Notes under the pieces: model-generated
What the model saw: only the letters and a program-made list of their open reading frames with translations
What the model was told of the DNA's origin: nothing
Databases searched by the model: none
Program-made: the position numbers and the translations under genes
Part shown: positions 10,282-22,533 of the stretch, one piece after another
Layout of the letters: each line of letters begins with the position of its first letter
Position numbering within the stretch: the first letter of the stretch is position 1
Assembly (NCBI RefSeq): GCF_901709675.1
Contig: NC_051101.1
Coordinates: 1,606,501 to 1,670,500, forward strand
Length of the DNA stretch: 64,000 bases
Source of the DNA: Syngnathus acus
Taxonomy: Eukaryota > Chordata > Actinopteri > Syngnathiformes > Syngnathidae
Reading direction: 5' to 3'

Positions 10282-12389
10282 TTAGATCAACCGGAAGCCA
10301 AGTGACGTCAGGACTGCGCAAACCAGCACGGACATTCGGAGGGGAACGGCCGAGTCTGCGCGGGAAGAGAAACACGTTACTCACTTTCCATTTGCACACG
10401 TTTTTTCAAGTGGCACTTGATCGTCTTTTGCTAAGCCGCGTCCGAAAGAAGGCGAACTGACCACTGGTATTTGAAAGAAGAACTTTCTAATATTTGGTTG
10501 GCTCTTTCAAAGGCAATTACGGTTTAACAATGAGTCACAAGTGGTCCTTTGCGAAATCTTAATTTTCGGTTGCACATGTTTAAGCAGTGGAAAAGTGACA
10601 CCATTGTGAGCATTATATTCATGTGCAATTGATGTACCTACATGTGAAAATTAAGAAAATGCAATAAAGGTAATGAGGGAGGGAGGTTGGATGGATGGAT
10701 GGATGGATGGATGGATGGATGGATGGATGGATGGATGGATGGATGATGGCTGGGTGGGTGGATGGATGGATGGATGGATGGAATGATGGATGGAATGATG
10801 GATGGAATGATGGATGGATGGATGGATGGATGGATGGATGGATGGATGGATGGATGGATGGATGGATGGATGGATGGATGGATGGATGGATGGTGTGATC
10901 ACAGCGTATTCCAACTTCCGCACAAAGAAATTGGATCATATTTCACTCGGAGAGCAGCCGCCATGCCATGTTGGTTGAGAAACTTCATTTTAACCAAGGG
11001 ACAACGGTTGTTATCGTAAGATGAAAAATGCTGAGCTCAAATACCCTGCAAGGTGTGTTCCGTCGAGACCCGCGAGCCGGTGATTTCGTTGTGCGCCGTG
11101 CAGGTGTACGTCCCCAGGTGGCGATTCTGCATCTCCTCTATGTCATAGCGGGGACCAGACGCAACCGTGCGCTTGAACTTCCAGGTGAACTTGGCCTTCG
11201 GTAGCGAGTCGGCTGAGCAGAGCAACGTGACGCTCTCCTCGAGTTCTGCGCCAACCGGGTCTTGATCGATAAAGGGTTGGTCGGGCCCGTCTAAGCAGAA
11301 AGGACGGAGAGGAGGTTCTTCTTTAGGTCAGTGACGCCCAATATGAGACTGAGATGCGTTGGCGTACTTACAGAAGACTTTGAGCTTGCATTTGGCAGTG
11401 GCAAAGCTGATGGCGTTGCTGACGTTACACAGGAAGACGCCGGTGTCCTGCCTGTCCACAGGGCTGACGGAGAGCACTCGGCCGTCGTCGTGGAAGACGA
11501 ACCTGCCGCCGGGGAGCAGCGGTTTGCCTTTTCTCGTCCACGCTCGGTGGGTCACCCCACCTTCGGCGTCGCACGTCAAGTTGAGGGAGCTTTGACCTTC
11601 AATCAAGTTTTCCGTGGGACAGGCCATAACGGGCACAGACACCACACCTGAGCACGGAAAGGAATCAAACAGTGATGGGATACTTGAAAGGGGCGTGGCA
11701 TGGCAAATGTGACTTTTGAATTGCTTGGATACAAATACTTTAGTCTTAGGGGTCTTTGAAGTAAATCTTTTGTTTTGCTGGCTATTGAAATCTGTTCATT
11801 TGTGAGGTCTCAAAGGAGGTGGGGGGCGTCACATAATACTACTCTTAGACTAAAATGTGATTTAAATAACTGATATAATTGATTAAAAAGATGATTATAA
11901 AAAGTAAGCGAGTAAGGGGACATTCACGGCTCGTGTTACTCACTTAGCACGTTCAGTCGAACACGCCCATGAATGGGCTGGGCGGCATGCGGCACCATGA
12001 GCACCTCATATTCTCCGCTGTCCTCCTCCGTCAGGTTTGCGAGCACCAGAGCGCCGGTGGTTTTATCCAGGGTGACCCTGCCCTCGTAGCCTTCTCCCAC
12101 CACGTCCACACTGGTGGAGGTGATCACGCTGATGGTCGCGTTGAAGCTCCAAGTCAGAGCCAGAAAGGGTTCCGATGTCGGCGTCAGGGATGTGGTGAAG
12201 GTCACGCTCTGTCCAGGTGTCCTGCGGAGCCAGTCGACTGGGATGATCCCGGCTCCGTGGCAAAGACCTGCAAAAAGGATCGGTGCGCTTAGCGTACTGG
12301 ACACGTGGCGGCCCGCCGGTCCGCTCGTCGTCCCGACTGACTTACTGACCCGAGGAGAGCAGCACAAAGACGGCCGCCCGGCAAAACAT
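10282..12389 (-). CDS. CEACAM-like GPI-anchored Ig protein (gene 3)
   Basis: Five exons on the minus strand: 12389-12350 (signal, [14 protein letters not shown]), 12267-11944 (V-like, no disulphide, EEDSGEYEV), 11647-11372 and 11290-11045 (C2 Ig), 10355-10282 (hydrophobic tail). The total is 960 bases, 319 residues, phase 1 throughout. The tail exon reads [20 protein letters not shown] and onward to a stop, which suits a GPI signal. The architecture matches gene 1 exon for exon, so the two are probably tandem duplicates. The first C2 domain has an extra cysteine near its start (VMACPT) and another near its end (AKCKL) besides the canonical pair. A TGGA array lies in the last intron. It is transcribed away from gene 4, whose start codon is about 800 bases away. 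Confidence 0.78.
10688..10893. repeat. (TGGA)n tetranucleotide array
   Basis: About 200 bases of TGGA/GATG repeats with a few TGGAATGA variants, in the last intron of gene 3. The same motif forms the tail of the SINE at 18680-19060. Confidence 0.95.
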
Positions 12390-13190
12390 GTCGGCCACCG
12401 TCGCCTTTGATTCTTTCTGCTCCTCTTCAATTGTTGTCTGCACTGTTTGAGCAGCAATAGAAAGAGTGCCTTGGAGATAATCTGCAATCAAGAAGACATA
12501 TCAACAAGGTGGATACTCAGCACGCTTAATTATTACCACCATTAAGTTACATAAGCAACACAATGCTTCATAATGTAGCCCAACATCTGACTAGGATTTA
12601 TAAGTGAGATATCAAATGCTGTAGGACCTTTGGAATCATTGCTACATGAATAGAATTTGATGACATCTTTACATCAAGCAATTCACAGAATTTAACAGTG
12701 AGCAAACATATTTCAGTGGATCTGCGATTCATACAACAAAAATTTCTAAATTCATAACTTCTTAATATCTCCCTCCAGAAGCATATTCTTCGAATTGCAA
12801 ATTTGAAACAAGACAAACTACAAGAAGCCTTTTCCTGGTGGAAAATGGCAAATGGTGCCACGCATGTTGTTTCTGTGGCTGCTGGAAACGACAAAGGGGA
12901 CTTTAATATTTCAAGGAAATTTTGTGTCGTATCCACGTCAGCAAAATCATTCAACTGAAAGTTTTTACTAAGCCACCTGGCCGTGCCTTTGTGTTCACTT
13001 CCAGCACAAACACAAGAGGGCGACGCGATGCCGCATTGAAGATGAGCCGTGCAGCTTCCCTATTAGCGCTGATGGACTGTGGCCCAGCACGCAGGTAGTT
13101 TACTGCTTGTTCCTACTTGAACGTGTCAAATGGAGCTGGTGGAAGAGCTCAATGCGACATTCTCTGCTATACAAGTTACAAAAAGATGAA
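12390..13190. other. Divergent promoter interval between genes 3 and 4
   Basis: About 800 bases separating two oppositely transcribed start codons. No clear TATA box on either side and no coding signal. Confidence 0.45.
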
Positions 13191-16100
13191 ATGGGTAACC
13201 TAGCAGTGTTTTGCATCTTCTGGGCGGCTTTCACAGGTAAGCTGAGCACTCATCTGGTTGACCTAAAACTGCCTAGTCGGTGTTTGTTAAACAATGTAAC
13301 GGCGTCAACGTGGATGAAGAACATGTTTTGAAACGCAATTGTATTATGAGTCGTCTCAAACATTGCTTTGTAGATTCAGCAAGCCTGTCAAAGGGCAACA
13401 AACTAAGCCTGGCCATAAACCTCATGATAGGGCACTTAAGAAGCACCTGGACAAATATTTGTAGACTACACAGCAATTTGAAGTTTAAACTTTGACCAGA
13501 TATTTTATCTCGTTGAGTGAGTTTTATTTTTTAATCCTAACCCATCGTGTAGGTTTGACCGCAGGATCCGGCGTGTTGCCCGACGGGCCTCTGACCGCAG
13601 CCGTGGGAGGCTCTGTGACGTTTAACACCACAGTGGCGGCCACGCCGATGCCGTTCCCGACGGTGATCTGGACGTTTATCGAGGGCAGCAATGAAATACC
13701 CGTGATAACGGCCACGTCTCAAAACAAAACTGGCCCCGGGTACCAAGGCAGGATCACTCTCTTCAAACGGACTGGGTCCCTGGAGCTCAGCAAGCTGGCT
13801 CTCAGTGACAGCGGAAAATACAGTCTTGTCATATTAACAGAGAGCGGCGACCAAATCACGGGATCCACCACACTGCAGACGCTTGGTGAGCAGATGTTTT
13901 TTGGCGTGTTGGATGTGATATGAGCGTGGTGGTGTGACGAGGTTTCAAAATAAGAGCATTGATTTCTGTCAAATAAAAAGGTTCTGCTTTGTCATCAAGT
14001 GAGAGGAGGCCCTTGATTTCGACAGTAGTACTTTGCCGCCTGTTTGTCTGTAGCCAATTATACTGTAAATCTCTCTTAATTCTAAGCAGAAGTCCCAAAT
14101 TTGCCCTCTTCATAAAAAATCAGTTTGGTAAATGTTGCATTGTGAAGTCATCGTGTCGTCCATAACCACCGATTTCTAAATATGTACAGAGCCAGTGTCC
14201 AATGTCATGTTGACGGTCAACAGCACAGACTTGCTGGAGTTCAACAGCACTCTTCGTCTGTCCTGCTCTTCGTTGGGATCGTCCGTCTCCTTTCATTGGC
14301 TGAACGACAGCGCCGAGATCTCGGCCGACGACAGAGTTCAGTTTACCGACGAAGGCGCCGCACTCACCATCGCTCCCGTGACCCGCTACGACCAGAGGTC
14401 GTTCCGATGTCGCGTGTCCAACGCCGTCAGTGAAGATGACAGCCATTCGGTGCATCTTTCCGTCAGCTGTGAGGGCCACTCCTCTTGAAACATTTCACCC
14501 ACCAAAACATTAGATGCACCTGCACAACCTGGCAGTCTTTCTTCATCTTTGGATTTCCTAGCAGACTGGATGCCCTGCGTTGCCTTCACAGGCCAGTCTT
14601 GGCAAGATCTGGTTTGCGAAATGTCGATAAGAATATGATATTTTATTTGAGGTGTGTAGGGTCGCAGAAAAAATACTTTAATGTTACAATTTGCTACGCA
14701 TGTAGCTCGCCGTAATAGATTGTGCCGGTGTACCAAATGTTGTGGTCAGTAAATGTATAACCTTTTAACTCGCGGATGTTTCCAAATTTACCATCTGCGC
14801 ACCATACATTGCAGACGGCCCGGATGATACACATCTCGTTATGTCGCCACGGAAAGAATACGTCGCAGAAGGGTCGAATGTCAATCTTTCCTGCTCGGCC
14901 AACTCCAGGCCAGTCGCCACCTTTACCTGGTTTGTGAACGGAAAGCTGTTGGTCCGGGGATCAAATTTCTCGCTGGTGAACGTCCAGCAGCATCACAGTG
15001 GAAATTACAGCTGCCAGTCCTTTAACACCAAGACTCTGAGATACAAAGAATCTCAGAAATGGCCGATTCATGTGCTAAGTAAGGGCAACTGCACTATTTA
15101 ACGCCGGGTTCTTATACTATATATACTATGCATTCACATTTTGCGTTCAACAGAGAAAATTTCCGGTGCCTCTGTCACACTGTCAACGAGTCGCCCAGTT
15201 GAGGGAACGGAGCTGAATATGACCTGCGACGCCGCTGGGTCGGTCTTCTTCAGAGAGTGGACCAAGGGTGGCTCGGCGCTGATCCCAGATGAGCGTGTGA
15301 CGCTCCACGACAAGAACAGGACAGTGTCCTTCCGCACCGCCGTCAGATCGGATAGCGCTTCATATTCCTGTCGGATTATAAACCCCATCGACGAGGAGGA
15401 AGTGACGTTGGGCGTGCTTGTGAACTGTAAGTAATCAAAATCTACAAAATACAATCCGCCCAGTTTAGAAAATTGGTCGTTAGTTACTCAAGGCTCCAGG
15501 ACAGATTGCGTCTGACTTTTCAGGTTTTAACCCAATTGTACAAACTTCTCTAACTTCAAACATTGCCGTGTCTGGCAGATGGGCCTGACCCTGTCCAAAT
15601 CACGGGACCGAGCCAAATCATCGTGAAAGAGACTTTAACCTTAAGCTGCTCCGCGGTGTCCGTCCCAGCCGCAACCTACATGTGGACAGCACTGAACAGC
15701 ACAGCAGTGCTACATAATTCTTCAACCTTTGTCAAATACAACGTCAACTTTTCCGACAGTGGAAGCTACGTTTGTAGCGCCACCAACGGTATTACTGGCA
15801 AAAGCATGTCGGCTAGCCACAGGTTGGATGTGACAGGCAAGTAGAAGCACTAATGTGCCTTTGGAGCATGCAGCGGCATCGTGACAGATATCTGCTGGGA
15901 TACATTCACAGATGGAACAGATACGGCGTGTTCGGCTGGTTGCATCGCCGGCATTGTGCTGGCGTGTTTAGTCATCTGCGCAGCAGTCGCTGGGGGCGCC
16001 TATGCCTTCTACATTCAACGGTAGGTTCCCAGGATTGTCCAACATTCTAAACAAACCTCTCTAAGAAAATGTTGGAGCCAAACGATAGTCAAAATAAACA

Positions 16101-16968
16101 TTCTTTGACATCTCAATGAGATATTATCCTCATATTGATCTACGGTATGACAATGTCGCAATACAGGAACAAGACAAAGAATCGCCCCGACAGAGACATC
16201 TCGAACAGGACAGGTAAGTGTGACACGGAAATTATTTGATCCAAACTGAGCTTTTCTTTAGGTTTTGTATTAATTCACATTCCACTCAACGTAATGCTGT
16301 TGTTGACAGAGATATGTCCGTGTATTGGATTGAAATTTCTTGCAGGAGGAATAGGCCAAGACAACACAGAAGAACCCCGAAATCAGGTACAGAAATTCAG
16401 TTGGTCCGGACCGACAGACATCTGAAACATCCTCCAAGAGTTTACTTTTATTTAATCATTAAAACTTCTGTATGGTGTGTTTCAACGATTCTACGACATA
16501 GCCGCCGGTGTGGGACAAAAAAACAACAACTTTACGACTTTGATTGTTGGCTTATGAGTCTGGGTTCATGTTTGTTGGGGTTGTCTCTCGTCGTAACTCA
16601 TTGGACTTTGAACCGGGAAGAAGATACACCGCTAACAGTGGTATGGAAACGGGAAGTTGCGTTATTTGTGCTTGTGTCTATTTAGGGAAATGCTCCTCTT
16701 AGTTATTTCTTGGTGCTCTCCATCTTTCAACCAGGAGTTAAACTATGCCGACGTGACTATTCTGCACGCAAAGGGCGGCGGCAAAGGTCAGTTGGAGCTC
16801 CAGGCCAGCCAGACCGAATACGCTGAGGTCCGAGTGAACAACGCGCCTCCTTCCTACGACGCCTACGTACGGCGGATGAAGAGGCGAGCCCCTCAGCCAC
16901 TAGAAGCCCGCCCTCAGGTTCACAGCAATGAGTCGTGTCATGAAAGTGGGGAGCACTCAACAGTGTGA
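13191..16968 (+). CDS. CEACAM1-like inhibitory receptor with ITIM and ITSM (gene 4)
   Basis: Ten exons: 13191-13236 (signal, MGNLAVFCIFWAAFTG), 13553-13885 (V-like, no disulphide), C2 Ig exons 14190-14468, 14815-15078, 15154-15426, 15579-15836, transmembrane 15888-16020, cytoplasmic 16167-16213, 16346-16386, 16735-16968. The sum is 1908 bases, 635 residues. The join before the last Ig reads YGPDPVQITGP, close to the CEACAM inter-domain motif. The membrane segment is AGIVLACLVICAAVAGGAYA. The tail has LNYADV (ITIM, Tyr about 562) and TEYAEV (ITSM, Tyr about 587), expected to recruit SHP phosphatases or SH2 adaptors. The intron before the membrane exon starts with GC (CAG|GCAAGT). Its acceptor may instead be at 15911, giving a 75-base intron and a protein eight residues shorter. 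A possible polyadenylation signal is AATAAA at 17406. Confidence 0.85.
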
Positions 16969-17023
16969 CGTATGCTCACACTTCCTTCATGGCACCCTAA
17001 TAATGCCGAGTGTTTGCGTAGTC

Positions 17024-17025
<2 letters not shown>

Positions 17026-17103
<78 letters not shown>

Positions 17104-17140
17104 CGTGTGTGTGTGTGTGCGTGTGTGCGTCCGTGTGTGT
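17026..17140. repeat. (GT)n microsatellite
   Basis: About 115 bases of GT with GC interruptions, in the 3' flank or UTR of gene 4. Confidence 0.95.
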
Positions 17141-17411
17141 TAATCATTGATCAGTTGACTGAGAGTCACAAAAACACAACGATGCCTGATTAGATGTATC
17201 GACTTGATTAGATTTGTCTACACAAGCGCGAATTGGCCAACTATGGCACACGGGCAATCTTGGCATTTCTGTAATGTATATGCCCCCCCTCCCCAAGTTT
17301 ATGAATGTATTCATGTGACCAAAGTGAATGTTTAAATATTGTTTGAAAGACTTCAAAAGTGTAACGTGGACTAAGAGCGTCACGTGAACGTCTCTCAAAG
17401 GGGCAAATAAA

Positions 17412-18480
17412 TAGTTCTTCTTGTGGGTTGCTTCCATAAACATATTTCTTTTTTATAATCTTCACATTGTTTAAAAGTCGGAAATGTTATCTACTGAGGA
17501 ACCTATATATGTCCTTCAAATACTGTAGGTGCAACACAAGACGAGCAGAAACTTGTTAATATCATCCTATAAGGAGCTGACCTTTAGAAATTGTTTGAAC
17601 TGCAATGTCAGTGGATGTTTGATAAGAAAGTCGTCTGACCTCTTATTGTGGCCATGTGTTCAGGCAAGATGACGTCTTGTCTCCCCCGTCGTTCTCCTTT
17701 CACTTCGCCAACTTTTTCATTCGTCACTAAGGCACAATAATTTAAAAAAAACTGCGCTACACAAACTAAGATAGAATTTTATCGTCGAATTTTGGCGGGT
17801 TCTGACATTTTCGGGTTAACGTGACTATTTCAAGGAACGTTATTGGTTAATCACCGTGATTTAATCTGATGAGTCCACCAACATTTAGGGGAAAATACCG
17901 ATTTGTTTGTTTACCATGCAAACTGATAACAATTACGTTCAGGTACTCTTGGTACTAACCTTTATAAACAGAATGTGGCGAAACTATAGGCGACCTCTCG
18001 CCAAGTACACAAGGAACAAGTATATCTCGAATTCCAAGATATTTTACAGCAGAAGAATTGTTGCAATAAATCCAAAGTGCAAAGTACAAACATTCCAATG
18101 ACAGCATTGCGAAGATGAACCAGAAAAAAAGTATGTGTTTTAATGTATTTTAAAATGTCTTTTAAAAATGACATTGGTGTAAAATGTCCCACTGTGAAAT
18201 TGGTTGGCAGACAAGTGTTTGTTATGAATATTTCTCATAACGTTTGTTAGGGGCTTAACGTCTATTTAGCCCTTCTAGCTGTTGTAGCGCTCCCTGGTGT
18301 ATGTATCTATTGCGACATCCGGCTGACTTTGGTTTCCCGTCATTGCGCACCTCTGGGAAAATACCGATCATGTTGCACCATATCCTATAGTTTGTTGTGA
18401 AAATGAAGGTGTGGCTAATTTCTTAGCTTACAAAAGACTGTTGAAACTCCACAACTTCAACTTGTCCACACGGGGAGAAG
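17412..18480. other. Intergenic between genes 4 and 5
   Basis: AT-rich and without a recognisable gene, RNA or transposon end. Confidence 0.5.
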
Positions 18481-20249
18481 ATGGTCGCCGTTTACGTCGT
18501 TTTGCTGCTGCTGGTACTGAATGGTAAGAGAACATCTTCACCCCCAAAAATTCATATATTGTAACATTGATATTTACTGTGGCTCGGTGAGTTTTTTAAT
18601 CTTATTATTTAGAATTAATGTTTCTTTTTTGCAGCTTTAATAGTATTGCATAGTATATTATTATTATTATTATTATCAAGGTGGCACGGTGGCGTACTGG
18701 TTAGCACGTCAGCCTCACAGTTCAGAGGGTACGGATTCGATTCAACCTCCGGCCCTCCTTGTGTTGAGTTTGCATGTTGTCCCCGTGCCTGCGTGGGCCT
18801 TCTTCGGGCACGATAGTTTCCTCCCACATCCCAAAAACATGCCTGATTGAGCACTTCCAATTGCCCGTAGGTGAGTGCGAGTGCAGATGGTTGTTTGTCT
18901 CTGTGTGCCCTGCGATTGGCCAGCAACTGGTTCAGGGTGTCCCCCGCCTACTGCCAGGTGACTGCTGGGATAGGTTAAGGTAGGTGAGGATAGGGATAGA
19001 CTTCACAATGCCCACGACCTCCGTGGGGACAAGCGGTACAGAAATTGGATGGATGGATAATTATCAAGTCTAACAGGCCTCTCCATCTTTTATCCCCGTC
19101 ATGCAGGTGGACCGGTATCAGGCTTCAAATTGCAAATTGGTTGGAGTGGTAGAGTGAGCGCCGGGTCCAGCACCACATTCACGTGTTCGTCCAACTGCTT
19201 GGCAAACTGCACCTACTCCTGGTCTCTGTTCAACCTCACGTTCAATGGGAGCACGCTCACCTGGACGCCGGATGGACTGCACCCATCGGTGACACTGCAG
19301 TGCACGGTGCAAAAAAATACGGGAGATTCCAGCACCACCAAGACCATTTTGGAAATTAAAAGTAATTGCAGTACAGCATGTCTAATGCCACTCCTGCATA
19401 TATAAGCATACCTATACCAGCCATACCTATTACATTTGCAGATCCAGTGTCAGTGCAAGTCAGTCCACCCGGTGCTGTTCCGTCTCTGAACCGGCCCGTG
19501 GACCTCGTCTGCCACATTAATGGACTCCCACCTCCCACCCTCTTTGCGTTGCCGGTGGTCTGGTACAAAGATGGGCAGAAGGTGGTGTGGCGAGATCATA
19601 TGCACCTGCTCCACAACACTACGATCCATTTTGACTCACTGCTGCCATCTGATGCTGGATTCTACATGTGTGAGACCATGCTGAAGCAGACTCGGGTTTT
19701 CAGTCTGGGCTACCTGCTAAGCGGTAAGTACATTGAGAGCCCAAACTCTTTATAGCCATCGTTTCGTTTTTTTAATCTTCTTTTTGGCAGATGATGCTGG
19801 GTGGAACGTCAGCATCAGCGGGCCCGACCAGGTGTTTGCGGGACAAATGTGCTCGTTCACCTGCTCAATGAAGTGCACCTTGAACGTGGACTGCACCGTG
19901 AGGTGGCCATTTGAGGGCGGTTTCCCCCTGGGAAGTTACTTTTCCGTGCATGAAAACCAGCTGTGGTGGGTTCCCACTGTGCCGGGAACCTTCCAAAATT
20001 TCACCTGCCTTGTGGAGAACGTCGCAGCGGGACGCTCAGCCAAGGCCACCAAGATGGTGGAAGTAAAAGGTAGCTGCTGCTGGCCATTGGTTGTGAATTA
20101 GTGTTACGCGAGCTCAGATATTGTTCAACTGAGGGGAATAATAATTTTATTTCTTCTCCTCTGAAGGTATTCCTCTCTCTGGATCCATACAGCTCACTGG
20201 ATTGTCCACTTTGATTTTCAGCCTGGCTCTACTATCAATGACTTTCTAA
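18481..20249 (+). CDS. Cysteine-rich GPI-anchored Ig-domain protein (gene 5)
   Basis: Five exons: 18481-18523 (signal, MVAVYVVLLLLVLNG), 19107-19361, 19442-19723, 19791-20069 (three Ig-like domains), 20167-20249 (hydrophobic tail ending LSTLIFSLALLSMTF). The sum is 942 bases, 313 residues, all phase 1. Unlike its neighbours it lacks the cysteine-free V-like domain. Domains 1 and 3 share an unusual pattern, FTCSSNCLANCTYSW and FTCSMKCTLNVDCTVRW, with two additional cysteines between the B-strand cysteine and the core tryptophan. Domain 2 is conventional (LVCH, VVWYKDG, GFYMCE). The tail suits a GPI anchor. The position inside the cluster and the shared exon phase suggest a diverged cluster member, but the family assignment is uncertain. 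The ligand is unknown. Confidence 0.75.
18680..19060 (+). mobile_element. tRNA-derived SINE with TGGA tail
   Basis: Lies in intron 1 of gene 5. The head has a polymerase III A-box-like 'ggcgtactgg' (18691-18700) and B-box-like 'ggattcgattc' (18733-18743). The body carries phrases common in fish SINEs ('cctgcgtgggc', 'ttcctcccacatcccaaaaa', 'gccctgcgattggc', 'gacaagcggtacaga'). It ends in 'attggatggatggata'. It is a retrotransposon copy, not a functional tRNA. Confidence 0.7.
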
Positions 20250-21340
20250 CAACTCAAAGAGCTACTTTAATATTGATTGTTGACTTCTTACATTCACTTA
20301 TTCTCTATATCATGAAATAATTTATGAACAGTGCAAAGATTGAGTAACATTTACTTTTTAAACTCAATACTATAATTTCCTTGAGTGTAAAGAATTCAAC
20401 AGAGTAAATCATAATGTACATTTTTCCCAGCATGCTTGCTTTGGCCACCGGGAGGCAGTATAACACAGTCATGCAGACACAAAAGAACAGCACTTCTACT
20501 TGTTCAGTAAGTCACTCAGTAAGATGCTGTTATATGAGCCGTTTTTCATTGAGGGTAAAAAAAAATCACCTGTTAGTATTTTTATATTATTTGTCTACAT
20601 GTGTCGAAAAGCGTATCAATGCACATAAACAGGATAAAATGCTGCCTTCCCGAGTGAAAAGGACTGCATGGTTTTCGCGCCCCCACCACCACCACGGTTC
20701 TGGCGCACTTCCGCAAATAGAAGCTACCTTCTCGTCGTCATGGCAACAAAACCCGGACTGGCCATTGGCCTTGCAGCGTATGGGTCGAGATGCGGGCTGG
20801 CTTATTTGCGTTGAACTGGCTTACGATTTACAATTGGTATGACTGATGGCGCACGTTGCCGATAAAGCGCCCGACCACCAGCCAGTGTGGATATAGGTTT
20901 GTTTGACTGGATGACAACCTTTGACCGGTTCGTGTTATTGATTCACCCGAAGCTAAATGGAAGCCATTGTGACGTACGTCGGAAATTTTCAATGACTATC
21001 CTTCCCCTCTCTGACTCATATTTATTTTACACACATGTGAAATACAAGTGTGTGAATCACACAAAGCAAACATAAGGGTGACAAAGGTCTCCGGTGTGTT
21101 TTGACGCATTATTGGGCCCCTCACATCTTGCTGTATTTGCTTTTAGATTATCTACCCCTGTCATGTATGGATATAAGTCAGACAATCATTATTTTACTCT
21201 TACATGATCATAACCAAAACATTGTTAAGTGTTGTAACTATTTGAAAACTATCAGCTCAAATGAAGTAGCCTTCTCAAAAATGTGCTTTTGTATACGAAT
21301 GAATGACATGTTTATGATTGTGTCGTGCACTTAATAGTAG
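20250..21340. other. Intergenic, no gene recognised
   Basis: AT-rich sequence between gene 5 and the hAT element. Open frames here have no domain content. Confidence 0.5.
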
Positions 21341-21348
21341 GCCCCACC

Positions 21349-22310
21349 CAGGGACGTGCGGTCAGTGAAGGCAATGGAGGCCGTTCCTCCCCTGCCATCA
21401 TGAAAAGGGGAAAAAAACAAATTCAATTGTTTTTATTATAAAGTCATTTTCCTTTTAATTTCAGTAGTTTTGTATCATTTTGAACCAAAATCGTTGAATT
21501 TTTATAGTTATGTAAAACCGAAGACGAGTCGTTCGGAGGAGGCAACTTCCTGCCTTGCCTCCTCTGAGGATTGCGTAATCACACGGCTACCTATGCTGAC
21601 AGGCTATGCAGTTAGACTGAACTGCTGTCTGTCTCTACGTCGCTGTTTAAGTGTTCAAACTCTGTGGCTATATTAACTAATTTCCGTAGTTACGCTGCTG
21701 TATATAAGATCTAGTGTTTTTTGTCATCTGTCTGTAACGTCGTGTTTCTTTAGATGAACAAAACGGCTTTGAAAAGAGACCCAACGGAGGCAACGAAAAG
21801 AAGTCCTCCAGCCTTATGGCAGGAAGCGCTAGTAATCCCGGGATGCTTCATGCGCCCACCTGGAGAATAAGTGATCTCCAGTTCAAATTTACAGTGAACA
21901 ACTGAGGAGCAGTCGTCCATTTATTTCGTTTTACATTCGTTTTTTGTTTTGGTTTTACATTTTGTTTTACAATGGAGGATTACATATGCACACTCAAACG
22001 ATTTTCAACTTTTCGGTCGAAGCAGGAGGTCATCAGTAAAGGACGAGCAACTGCGGAGTTAAAAGGTTTGATTCGAACAACGGGACTTCGGAGCAAAAGT
22101 TTTTGATTCCATGTGCTCTATTGAGTGTTTTTATGTGCGAAGAGTGCTGATATGGGATTTTAATTAAAATAGTTCAAATTAAATAATGAATAAGCTACTC
22201 TAGAGCAGCGTTCCCCAACCATTTTTGTGACACGGTTAGGTGTCGGACAAATTTGACCGGGGGGGTGACGTCAGTGCCTCCCCAGTCATGAACCTCACCG
22301 CACGTCACTG
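21349..22310. mobile_element. Non-autonomous hAT element
   Basis: Ends CAGGGACGTGCGGT and ACCGCACGTCACTG are near-perfect inverted repeats. Flanking 8-mers gccccacc and gccccagc (7 of 8) look like an old target duplication. No transposase frame. Near the right end (about 22205-22260) is a piece resembling the left end of the separate hAT type seen at 53493. Confidence 0.65.
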
Positions 22311-22533
22311 GCCCCAGCCACACGGGATTTTAAGACACCGAACAATGAAAATGACCCGGCAGCAGGTGCAAATTACAACACAGGAACCGATGTCAACAAC
22401 AGTCTGTCGTGTCTCCTTTTCTGAGATTTACACACAACATTTGCAATTACAATAACATCCAAATGAATTCTTCTCCCTCATCTGGCCAAAAGGCTTCTTC
22501 CTGGTCTAGCGCAAAACTGAAACAGGTCACCTA

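Noticed and set aside
10619-11019. Open frames on both strands across the TGGA array (MDGW and HPSI repeats)
   Set aside because: Translation of a tetranucleotide repeat; no protein signal.
991-15426. Terminal cysteine at the end of several Ig exons (VNC, ISC, VFC)
   Set aside because: Artefact of reading into the intron (T|GT); after splicing the codon is usually tyrosine, giving the Y-G-P-D/E join.
18680-18760. tRNA gene suggested by A- and B-box-like motifs
   Set aside because: Embedded in a SINE body with no tRNA cloverleaf or anticodon arm recognisable.
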